A stretch of DNA of 64,000 nt from Microbacterium karelineae (GTDB lineage: Bacteria; Actinomycetota; Actinomycetes; Actinomycetales; Microbacteriaceae): positions 124,001 to 188,000 of the forward strand of contig NZ_WFIX01000190.1 in NCBI RefSeq assembly GCF_009745985.1. Reading direction: 5' to 3'. Below, piece after piece: positions 56,013 to 64,000 of the stretch (its first letter is position 1; every line of letters begins with the position of its first letter). The translations under genes were made by a program, and so were the position numbers. The notes beneath the pieces were generated by a model. The model was not told the origin of the DNA. It did no database searches and worked only from the letters and a program-made list of their open reading frames with translations.

Positions 56013-57737
56013 ATGCCCAGAATCACCCAGACCCTCGCGGCTCTCGCGGCCGCGGCCGCGCTCGCGCTCGGCGGATCCGCGGCGGCCGCCGCCCCGCCAT
56101 CCGACCTGCCGCAGGTGTCGCCCGCGGCCCCAGGAACGCTCGGCGAATGCGCGGCGCTGACGGGTTTCGACGACGACCGCACCGTCATCGAATCGGCCGA
56201 GATCGTCGCCGCGGGCGAGCTCGAGAACGCCGGCGCGCCGATCGGCGAGCACTGCGTCGTCACGGGACACATGAACGAGCGCGTCAGCGAGGTCGATGGC
56301 GAGACGTATGCGATCGCGTTCGAGATGCGCCTCCCCTCCGACTGGTCGGGGCGCTTCCTGTATCAGGCGAACGGCGGTATGGACGGCAACGTGAACACTG
56401 CCGTCGGCGCGCCGATGCGGGGGCAGCTCGAGAACGGGCTGCAGCAGGGCTTCGCCGTCATCAGCTCCGACGCAGGGCACTCGGGCGACCAGAACCCGCT
56501 GTTCGGGCTCGACCCGCAGGCGCGCCTCGACTACGGATACCAGGCGGTCGGGTTCCTCACACCCATGGCGAAGGAGCTGATCGCCGAGGCGTATGGACGC
56601 GGGCCCGACACCTCGTACATCGCCGGCGGATCCAACGGCGGGCGCCACACGATGGTCGCCGCGACGCGCTACGCCGACCTCTACGACGGCTTCCTGCCCG
56701 TCGCTCCGGGCTTCAACCTGCCGCAGGCGGCCGTCGCGCAGCTCTGGGGCGCACAGCAGTGGAACGCGATCGCGACGACGCCCGGCGACCTGACGACGGC
56801 GTTCACCGACGACGAGCGCGCGGTCGTGTCCGCCGCGATCCTCGCCCGTTGCGACACGCTCGACAGGCTCGCCGATGGCATGGTGCAGGACGGCGAACGG
56901 TGCGCGAAGTTCTTCGACGTGCAGCGCGACATCCCGTCGTGCGACGGCGAACGCGACGGCACGTGTCTGTCGGACGCCCAGAAGAACGTCCTGACGCGCG
57001 TCATGGCGGGCGCCGTGACGACAGACGGCGAACGGATCTACGAGTCGTTCCCCTGGGATGCGGGAATCGCGAACGACGGCTGGGCCGGGTGGAAGCTCGG
57101 CGCGAGCGTCTTCCTCGACCCGATGGCCGTCGGCTTCGTGTTCTCCCCCGAGCCGGAGGATCCGTCGATCCTCGGCGACCTGCCCGGCTACGCACTGAGC
57201 GTCGACATCGACGAGAAGGCCGCCGGGATCTGGGAGACGGGCCTCTCGGGCGAGAGCCCAATGGAGTTCATGACGCCCGTCGGCGACGACACCGGGCTCG
57301 ACACGCTGCGCGAGACGGGTGCGAAGATGCTCGTCGTGCACGGCGCCTCCGACGGCGTCTTCAGCCCGGACGACACGGCCCGCTGGTACGACGAGGTCTC
57401 TGATCGCTACCGCGACGCCGACGACTTCGTCCGCTACTTCGAGGTGCCCGGCATGGCGCACGTGCAGGGCGGCATGGCGACCGACCAGTTCGACGCCCTC
57501 GGCACGCTCGTGCGGTGGGTCGAGCACGGCGAGGCGCCCGACCGGATCATCGCGACGGCGCGCGGCGAGGGCAACCCCGCCGGGGCGAACCCCGAGGTCC
57601 CCGCCGACTGGTCGGCCGACCGCTCGCGCCCGCTGTGCGCCTACCCGGAGGTCGCGCGCTACATGCGCGGCGACCCCGAGTCGGCGTCGAGCTTCGCGTG
57701 CAAGCCGAGCTCGGGAGGCCCGCACCGCGCGGGCTGA
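56013..57737 (+). CDS. secreted tannase/feruloyl esterase-family hydrolase
   Basis: 574 residues from ATG 56013, preceded by GAGGAGGAA. A Sec-type signal peptide (about residues 1-27, AALAAAAALALGGSAAAAA). Serine nucleophile in IAGGSNGGRHTM, Asp in VVHGASDGVFSPDD and His in VPGMAHVQGGM. The tannase family normally has a Cys just before the Ser and another just after the His (CS-D-HC); here these are Gly and Val, so the neighbouring disulfide is absent. It probably hydrolyses aromatic esters outside the cell. The aromatic-catabolic context favours feruloyl or similar esters. Confidence 0.88.
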   Translation: MPRITQTLAALAAAAALALGGSAAAAAPPSDLPQVSPAAPGTLGECAALTGFDDDRTVIESAEIVAAGELENAGAPIGEHCVVTGHMNERVSEVDGETYAIAFEMRLPSDWSGRFLYQANGGMDGNVNTAVGAPMRGQLENGLQQGFAVISSDAGHSGDQNPLFGLDPQARLDYGYQAVGFLTPMAKELIAEAYGRGPDTSYIAGGSNGGRHTMVAATRYADLYDGFLPVAPGFNLPQAAVAQLWGAQQWNAIATTPGDLTTAFTDDERAVVSAAILARCDTLDRLADGMVQDGERCAKFFDVQRDIPSCDGERDGTCLSDAQKNVLTRVMAGAVTTDGERIYESFPWDAGIANDGWAGWKLGASVFLDPMAVGFVFSPEPEDPSILGDLPGYALSVDIDEKAAGIWETGLSGESPMEFMTPVGDDTGLDTLRETGAKMLVVHGASDGVFSPDDTARWYDEVSDRYRDADDFVRYFEVPGMAHVQGGMATDQFDALGTLVRWVEHGEAPDRIIATARGEGNPAGANPEVPADWSADRSRPLCAYPEVARYMRGDPESASSFACKPSSGGPHRAG

Positions 57738-57745
57738 CCCCAACC

Positions 57746-57802
57746 CTTCTTTTCTGGCACGAATCCTCAGGGCACAGGTGAGGATTCGTGCCAGAAATGA
57801 AG
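57746..57802. terminator. long hairpin after the esterase gene
   Basis: A 24-base stem (57746-57769 with 57779-57802, one mismatch) and a nine-base loop, starting nine bases after the stop codon. The ends are A/T-rich, so it should terminate the esterase transcript. It also lies upstream of the metF operon. Confidence 0.75.
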
Positions 57803-57810
57803 AATCATGG

Positions 57811-57850
57811 AATCTCGAGATTGCCTATGGACATTCCCTATGGAGATAGG
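57811..57850 (+). promoter_or_regulatory. repeat-rich promoter region of the metF-purU-ligM operon
   Basis: A perfect 12-base palindrome AATCTCGAGATT (57811-57822) is followed by two CCTATGG direct repeats 13 bases apart (57824-57830, 57837-57843). TTGCCT (57821-57826) with a 17-base spacer to AGATAG may be the promoter. No copy of the MarR operator is present, so this operon seems separately controlled, perhaps by the PadR protein at its end. Confidence 0.45.
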
Positions 57851-57897
57851 TACAGTCGTTCCCAGACGCAAGGAAGCGCCCCTCCGGAAGGATCCCC

Positions 57898-58742
57898 GTG
57901 AACGCTGGCCAGAACCTCATCGACGACTTCTCCCTCGAGATGACGGGCAAGGACGTGCCCGGACTGCTCGAGGCACAGCACCTCATCCCGCAGGGCACCC
58001 GCATCAATGTCACGTTCCTCGGCAACGAGGATCTCGAGATGCGCGTTGCGGCCGCGAAGGCCGTGAAGGACGCGGGCTTCACGCCCGTGCCGCACATCTC
58101 CGCGCGACGCATCTCCTCGCCCGCCCAGCTCGAGGAGTTCCTCGGCGCGCTGCGCGATGTGGGCGCGGCGGATCACGTGTTCAGCGTCGGAGGCGACCCC
58201 GAATCGCCCATGGGCCCCTACGGATCCTCGCTCGACGTCATCCAGTCGGGACGCCTCCTCGAATACGGCGTCACGGAGGTGTCGATCGCGGGCTACCCCG
58301 AGGGCCACCCCGACATCTCGAACGACGTGCTCTGGGAGCACCTCGAGGCGAAGGCCACGGCCCTCAAGGAGCAGGGGCTCGGCGCCGTCATCCTCACGCA
58401 GTTCGGCTTCGACACCGCACCGGTCGTGGACTGGATCCGCGAGGTGCGCTCGCGCGGCATCGACGCCCCGATCCGCGTCGGCACCCCCGGGCCCGCCGGA
58501 ATCAAGCGGCTGCTCGGCTTCGCGCGCCGCTTCGGGATCGGCGCGAACGCCATGATCGTGAAGAAATACGGCTTCTCGCTGACGAACCTCATGGGCACGG
58601 CCGGGCCGGATCGCTTCGTGAACGACCTCGGCGCGATCGTCGACGATGACTCCGCTACCGGAGATGTCGGCGTTCACCTCTACACTTTTGGCGGCCTGCT
58701 CGCGACCGCTCAGTGGGCTCAGAAGTTCAGAGAGGACGCCTG

Positions 58743-58743
<1 letters not shown>
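57898..58743 (+). CDS. metF: methylenetetrahydrofolate reductase-like protein
   Basis: 281 residues, TIM-barrel MTHFR family. Recognisable blocks are VFSVGGDPESPMGPYGSSLD, VSIAGYPEGHPDISND and VILTQFGFDTAPVVDWIREV. In this operon it most likely runs in the oxidative direction, turning the 5-methyl-THF left by LigM into 5,10-methylene-THF, as proposed for Sphingobium. It is a short, demethylation-type MetF rather than the methionine-synthesis housekeeping copy. It starts with GTG 57898, GGAAGGA upstream. The stop overlaps purU. Confidence 0.9.
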
Positions 58744-61068
<2,325 letters not shown>

Positions 61069-61078
61069 TCTCCTCAGG

Positions 61079-61114
61079 GATGAGGGCCCGGGCGCTCGCG
61101 CTCGGGCCCTCATC
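61079..61114 (+). terminator. terminator after ligM
   Basis: Stem of at least 12 perfect pairs (61079-61090 with 61103-61114, arm GATGAGGGCCCG) that can extend inward with one G-U pair. It lies 10 bases after the ligM stop and ends the demethylase transcript. Confidence 0.7.
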
Positions 61115-61141
61115 TCATCCGTCCGACGAAAGGTGACGCAG

Positions 61142-61735
61142 ATGAGCCTGCGCTACGCGCTCCTCGCCCTGCTGAGAGTGGGCCCGAAGTCGGGGTACGA
61201 CCTGCAGAAGCAGTTCGACACCTCGGTCGGCCACCTCTGGCACGCGCCGGACAGCCAGATCTACCCCGAGCTGCGCAAGATGGAGGCCGCGGGCCTCATC
61301 GAGGGCGAGGAGCAGGTGCGCGGCACACGCGCCACCCGACGGCTCTATCACGTGACGCCGGCCGGCGACGCGGACTATCTCGCCTGGATCAACGGCCCGC
61401 TCTCCTACGCCCGAGTGCGCGAGCCGGCGAGCCTCAAAGCCGCCTATCTCGAGGCCGCCGATGAGGCCTCCGCGCGCGCGTTCCTCGACGACCACATCGC
61501 CCACTGGCAGGGCGAGCTCGCCCAGTGGGAGGCCGAGCTCGAGCGCGTCGACGCCCACGGCACCCCCATGCTGCGCGAGCGCCTCGCCGTGACTCCCCCC
61601 GAGGATCACGCCCGCGTCGTCGCATTCAAGCGCCTCGGCTACGAGAACCTCGTCGACCGCGCCCGTGCCGAGATCGCCTGGGCCGAGCGCGGCCTGCGCC
61701 TCCTCGACGAGCTGGGATACCCGCCGCGCGGTTGA
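61142..61735 (+). CDS. PadR-family regulator
   Basis: 197 residues. N-terminal winged helix typical of PadR: YALLALLRVGPKSGYDLQKQ and IYPELRKMEAAGLIEGEEQV. A C-terminal vir_AlphAT (PadR_C) helical domain follows (LSYARVREPASLKAAYLEAA onwards). The ATG at 61142 has GAAAGG upstream; GTG 61133 is an alternative. PadR proteins often sense phenolic acids, and this one follows ligM, so control of the demethylase operon is a reasonable inference. Confidence 0.85.
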   Translation: MSLRYALLALLRVGPKSGYDLQKQFDTSVGHLWHAPDSQIYPELRKMEAAGLIEGEEQVRGTRATRRLYHVTPAGDADYLAWINGPLSYARVREPASLKAAYLEAADEASARAFLDDHIAHWQGELAQWEAELERVDAHGTPMLRERLAVTPPEDHARVVAFKRLGYENLVDRARAEIAWAERGLRLLDELGYPPRG

Positions 61736-61744
61736 GGGCGCGCG

Positions 61745-62488
61745 TCACCCCTCGCCGGATGCCTGGATGATCGGGATCGCGAAGTCCGAGGCGCGAAGCG
61801 GGTCGAGATGCCCGTCGGTGATCCCGGCCGTGAAGTCGCCGATGTCGAGGAGCTTGAAGAGCGCCTCGCGTCCGAACTTCGAGCTGTCGGCGACGAAGAA
61901 CGCCTCCTTGGCGATGGCGCGCATCAGCCGCTTCTGCTCGATCTCATAGCTCCCCGCGCTGTACAGCCCGTCCTCGGCGACCGTATCGGCACTGAAGATG
62001 GCGACGTCGACTCGAAAACGAGACAGTTGCTGCTCCGTCGTGGGACCCCACATTCGGAAGGTGTTCGGCAGGAGTTCGCCTCCGAGGAACGCGAGGTGGA
62101 TGGGGGGACGGGTCGCCACCTCGGCGGCGATGCGCAGGTCGTTGGTCACAACCGTGAGGCGCTGATGATCGAGGTGCCGCGCGACCTCGAGCGTCGTCGT
62201 GCCCCCATCGAGGATGATCGTCTGCCCTTCGAGGATGCGTTCCGCCATCGCCTTGCCGATGGCGACTTTCTCCGCGCCGTGCAGCGGTGCCCCGCCCTTT
62301 CGCCGCGATTCCGGCGGGTGCACCGGCACAGCACCGCCGTGTGTCCGACGCAGCAGCTGTCGACGCTCCAACCGTTCGAGATCGCGGCGGATCGTCGACG
62401 TCGTCACATCGAATCGCGCCGCGAGCTCGTTCACGCCCTGGAATCCGTCGCGCAGCAGGACGTCGACGATCTCTCTCTGACGGGACAT
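61745..62488 (-). CDS. DeoR/GlpR-family regulator
   Basis: 247 residues from ATG 62488, which has an outstanding AGGAGGAGGGG site. N-terminal DeoR HTH: REIVDVLLRDGFQGVNELAA and VTTSTIRRDLERLERRQLLR. C-terminal sugar-phosphate sensor domain with ILDGGTTTLEVARHLD and FSADTVAEDGLYSAGSYEIE. It is divergent from a sugar ABC transporter and almost certainly represses it, being released by a phosphorylated sugar. Confidence 0.92.
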   Translation of the reverse strand: MSRQREIVDVLLRDGFQGVNELAARFDVTTSTIRRDLERLERRQLLRRTHGGAVPVHPPESRRKGGAPLHGAEKVAIGKAMAERILEGQTIILDGGTTTLEVARHLDHQRLTVVTNDLRIAAEVATRPPIHLAFLGGELLPNTFRMWGPTTEQQLSRFRVDVAIFSADTVAEDGLYSAGSYEIEQKRLMRAIAKEAFFVADSSKFGREALFKLLDIGDFTAGITDGHLDPLRASDFAIPIIQASGEG

Positions 62489-62535
62489 ACCCCTCCTCCT
62501 TGATGACGCCACCGCGCGTCACCAGCACTCCATAT

Positions 62536-62694
62536 TTGCGCGAAAACGCGCATCGCGCAACGATGCTCACCTCTGCGTATGGCCACGAGATTCCATGATC
62601 CTCGACGGATCGACGTGCGCTCGACACGATTGCGCGAAACCGTGCAAGGATCTGCGCGAAAACGCTTGACATGTGCGCGCGAGGCGAATAGCTT
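62536..62694 (+). promoter_or_regulatory. sugar-ABC promoter with three DeoR-type direct repeats
   Basis: TTGCGCGAAAAC-type repeats lie at 62536-62547, 62630-62640 and 62652-62663. The second and third are 22 bases apart (two helical turns). The third ends two bases before a -35 TTGACA (62666-62671), followed after exactly 17 bases by TAGCTT (62689-62694). The layout is that of a DeoR-repressed sugar promoter, with the distal site suited to looping. Confidence 0.75.
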
Positions 62695-62768
62695 CCAACA
62701 GGAAACGCGTCACGACACCCGATGATCTGACGCGTCTCCCGCACATTTCGTTCACGAAGGAGTAACGA

Positions 62769-63815
62769 ATGACTCGCAATCGCTTCCTGACCGCGGCCGC
62801 GCTCACCGCGGTCGCCGTCCTCCCTCTCGCCGGCTGCACCACGGTCGGCGGCGCGGCCGACGGCGCCGACGGCGGCGCATCCGGCGGCGCCGACGCCGCC
62901 GACATGACGATGGTGACGGTCGTCAAGGCGCAGACCATCCCCTGGTTCCAGCGCATGGCCGCCGGCGTCGACGAATGGGCCGCAGAGACGGGAATCGATG
63001 CCCGTCAGGAGGGTGCGGACGACGTGACCCCGGAGAAGCAGGTCCAGATCGTCCAGGATCTCATCGCCCAGTCGCCGACCGCGATCACGGTCGTCCCGAA
63101 CTCGCCCGAGGCCCTCGCCAATGTGCTGGGACAGGCGCAGGATCAGGGGATCATCGTCGTCGCCCACGAGGCCACCGGCATGGAGAACGTCGACATCGAC
63201 ATCGAGGCCTTCGACAACGCGTCCTATGGCGAGCTGATCATGGAGAACCTCGCCGCATGCATGGATGAGGAAGGCACATACGTGCAGTTCGTCGGCGGTC
63301 TGACGGCGAAGACGCACATGGAGTGGGTCGGCGCGGCCTACGACAAGCAGCAGGCCGACTACCCCGATATGGAACGCGTCGAGACGCCGATCGAGTCGAC
63401 GGACAATCAGGAGACGGCGTACGAGCGCGCCAAGGAGATCCTCGCTAAGCACCCCGACATCGCTGGCTTCCAGGGCTCGGCCGGCAACGACGTCCCCGGC
63501 ATCGCCCGCGCCGTCCAGGAAGCGGGCCTCGAGGACGAGGTCTGCGTGATGGGCACGTCGATCCCGTCGGTCGCGAATCAGTACCTCGAGAGCGGGTCGA
63601 TCGACAAGATCTTCTTCTGGGATCCGGCGCTGGCCGGCAAGGCGCAGCTGGAGATCGCGAGGATCCTCGCCGAGGGCGGAACGATCGAGGCCGGGACCGA
63701 TCTCGGGATCGAGGGATACGAGGACCTGCAGCCGCTCGACGGCTTCGACAACGTCTTCGTCGGCGACGCGTCGGTCGCGGCAGATGCCGAGAAGGCCGCC
63801 GAGTACGACTTCTGA
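62769..63815 (+). CDS. sugar ABC transporter substrate-binding lipoprotein
   Basis: 348 residues, RbsB/LsrB-like periplasmic binding protein (Peripla_BP_4). Lipoprotein signal with lipobox LAGC, then a Gly/Ala/Asp linker. Blocks: TVVKAQTIPWFQRMAAGVDE, GADDVTPEKQVQIVQDLIAQ, TAITVVPNSPEALANVLGQA and VVAHEATGMENVDIDIEAFD. The last two resemble autoinducer-2/rhamnose-type binders, but the ligand cannot be fixed. AAGGAG lies seven bases upstream of the start. The ATPase gene follows after a hairpin. Confidence 0.92.
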   Translation: MTRNRFLTAAALTAVAVLPLAGCTTVGGAADGADGGASGGADAADMTMVTVVKAQTIPWFQRMAAGVDEWAAETGIDARQEGADDVTPEKQVQIVQDLIAQSPTAITVVPNSPEALANVLGQAQDQGIIVVAHEATGMENVDIDIEAFDNASYGELIMENLAACMDEEGTYVQFVGGLTAKTHMEWVGAAYDKQQADYPDMERVETPIESTDNQETAYERAKEILAKHPDIAGFQGSAGNDVPGIARAVQEAGLEDEVCVMGTSIPSVANQYLESGSIDKIFFWDPALAGKAQLEIARILAEGGTIEAGTDLGIEGYEDLQPLDGFDNVFVGDASVAADAEKAAEYDF

Positions 63816-63831
63816 TCCGCAGGACGTCGTC

Positions 63832-63870
63832 GGTCCCTGCTCGCACGCGATCCGTGTGCGAGCAGGGACC
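63832..63870 (+). terminator. intercistronic hairpin after the binding-protein gene
   Basis: Perfect 15-base stem (63832-63846 with 63856-63870, arm GGTCCCTGCTCGCAC) and a nine-base loop between the binding protein and its ATPase. Such hairpins usually raise the yield of the binding protein relative to the downstream genes. Confidence 0.7.
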
Positions 63871-63888
63871 ACGGAAGAAAGGTCTTCG

Positions 63889-64000
63889 ATGACGAACGAA
63901 CGTGCCACGACCGTCGCTCCCGTCCTCTCGGTGCGGGGCATCTCGAAACGCTACGGCGGAGTGCAGGCGCTGGACGACGTGTCCATCGACGTCATGCCCG
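63889..64000 (+). CDS. sugar ABC transporter ATP-binding protein, 3'-truncated by the window
   Basis: The first 37 codons of an RbsA/LsrA-type ATPase: VLSVRGISKRYGGVQALDDV is the classical start of the first ATPase domain just before Walker A. It has GAAAGG upstream of the ATG at 63889. The rest lies outside the window; permease genes are expected beyond. Confidence 0.88.
   Translation, partial: MTNERATTVAPVLSVRGISKRYGGVQALDDVSIDVMP

Overview
The window is high-GC, densely packed actinobacterial DNA. The family is most likely Microbacteriaceae, close to Microbacterium; I infer this and did not test it. Signs pointing to an actinobacterium are a coproporphyrin-dependent heme cluster with hemQ/chdC, a sigK-rskA pair beside an MPT70/83-type fasciclin lipoprotein, an Arthrobacter-type dimethylglycine oxidase, an archaeal/eukaryotic-type glycyl-tRNA synthetase, many GTG starts and several leaderless-looking promoters. 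I found no tRNA, rRNA, CRISPR array or riboswitch. No gene-free stretch exceeds about 300 bases.

Region by region. 1-12.9 kb: glycine betaine catabolism. Rieske oxygenase plus reductase turn betaine into dimethylglycine, dimethylglycine oxidase makes sarcosine, and sarcosine oxidase (alpha and gamma in view; beta and delta presumably just upstream) makes glycine. PurU recycles the C1-folate. GntR and LysR regulators and a membrane sulfite-oxidase-like molybdoenzyme are also here. 12.9-22.7 kb: heme synthesis (hemB, hemD, hemC, chdC, cgoX, hemE on the minus strand, hemA on the plus strand), with three small envelope genes in the middle and an AI-2E-type membrane protein at the upstream end. 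22.9-35.4 kb: a mixed housekeeping stretch with mobA-like, rskA/sigK/FAS1 lipoprotein, HhH-GPD repair protein, DUF1801, DUF2809, RibD-type reductase, glyS, YdeI-like protein, flavin monooxygenase, a GT1 glycosyltransferase, an MFS pump and an acetyltransferase. 35.6-40.3 kb: protocatechuate branch, pcaHGBDC with an IclR regulator. 40.6-42.4 kb: an AlbA_2/ATPase regulator-like gene with an unusual promoter array. 42.4-48.1 kb: a MarR regulator divergent from an SDR-amidohydrolase-acyl-CoA dehydrogenase-MaoC-CoA ligase operon. This matches the phdR/phdBCDE/phdA phenylpropanoid side-chain pathway of Corynebacterium glutamicum. 48.9-52.4 kb: an accessory patch with a degenerate integrase-like protein overlapping an MFS exporter, and a frameshifted Bcr/CflA pump. 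52.4-57.7 kb: an NMT1/Ssu-type ABC importer divergent from a secreted tannase/feruloyl esterase. 57.9-61.7 kb: metF-purU-ligM, a tetrahydrofolate-dependent O-demethylation operon, then a PadR regulator. 61.7-64 kb: a DeoR regulator and the start of a sugar ABC importer.

How the genes fit together. From about 35 to 61 kb the window reads as one lignin-aromatic programme: the secreted esterase frees hydroxycinnamate, the ABC system may import it, the phd-type operon shortens the side chain (ferulate to vanillate), LigM moves the methyl group of vanillate to tetrahydrofolate giving protocatechuate, MetF and PurU process the C1 unit, and PcaHGBDC open and process the ring. The step from 3-oxoadipate onward (pcaIJF) is not in the window. 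A shared 13-base palindrome, TTGACTTTTTCAA, lies in both the marR/phd promoter (42,900) and the ABC/esterase promoter (55,930) and suggests one regulator controls both. Methyl-group disposal is also the theme of the betaine region, where a second, distinct purU copy serves sarcosine oxidase.
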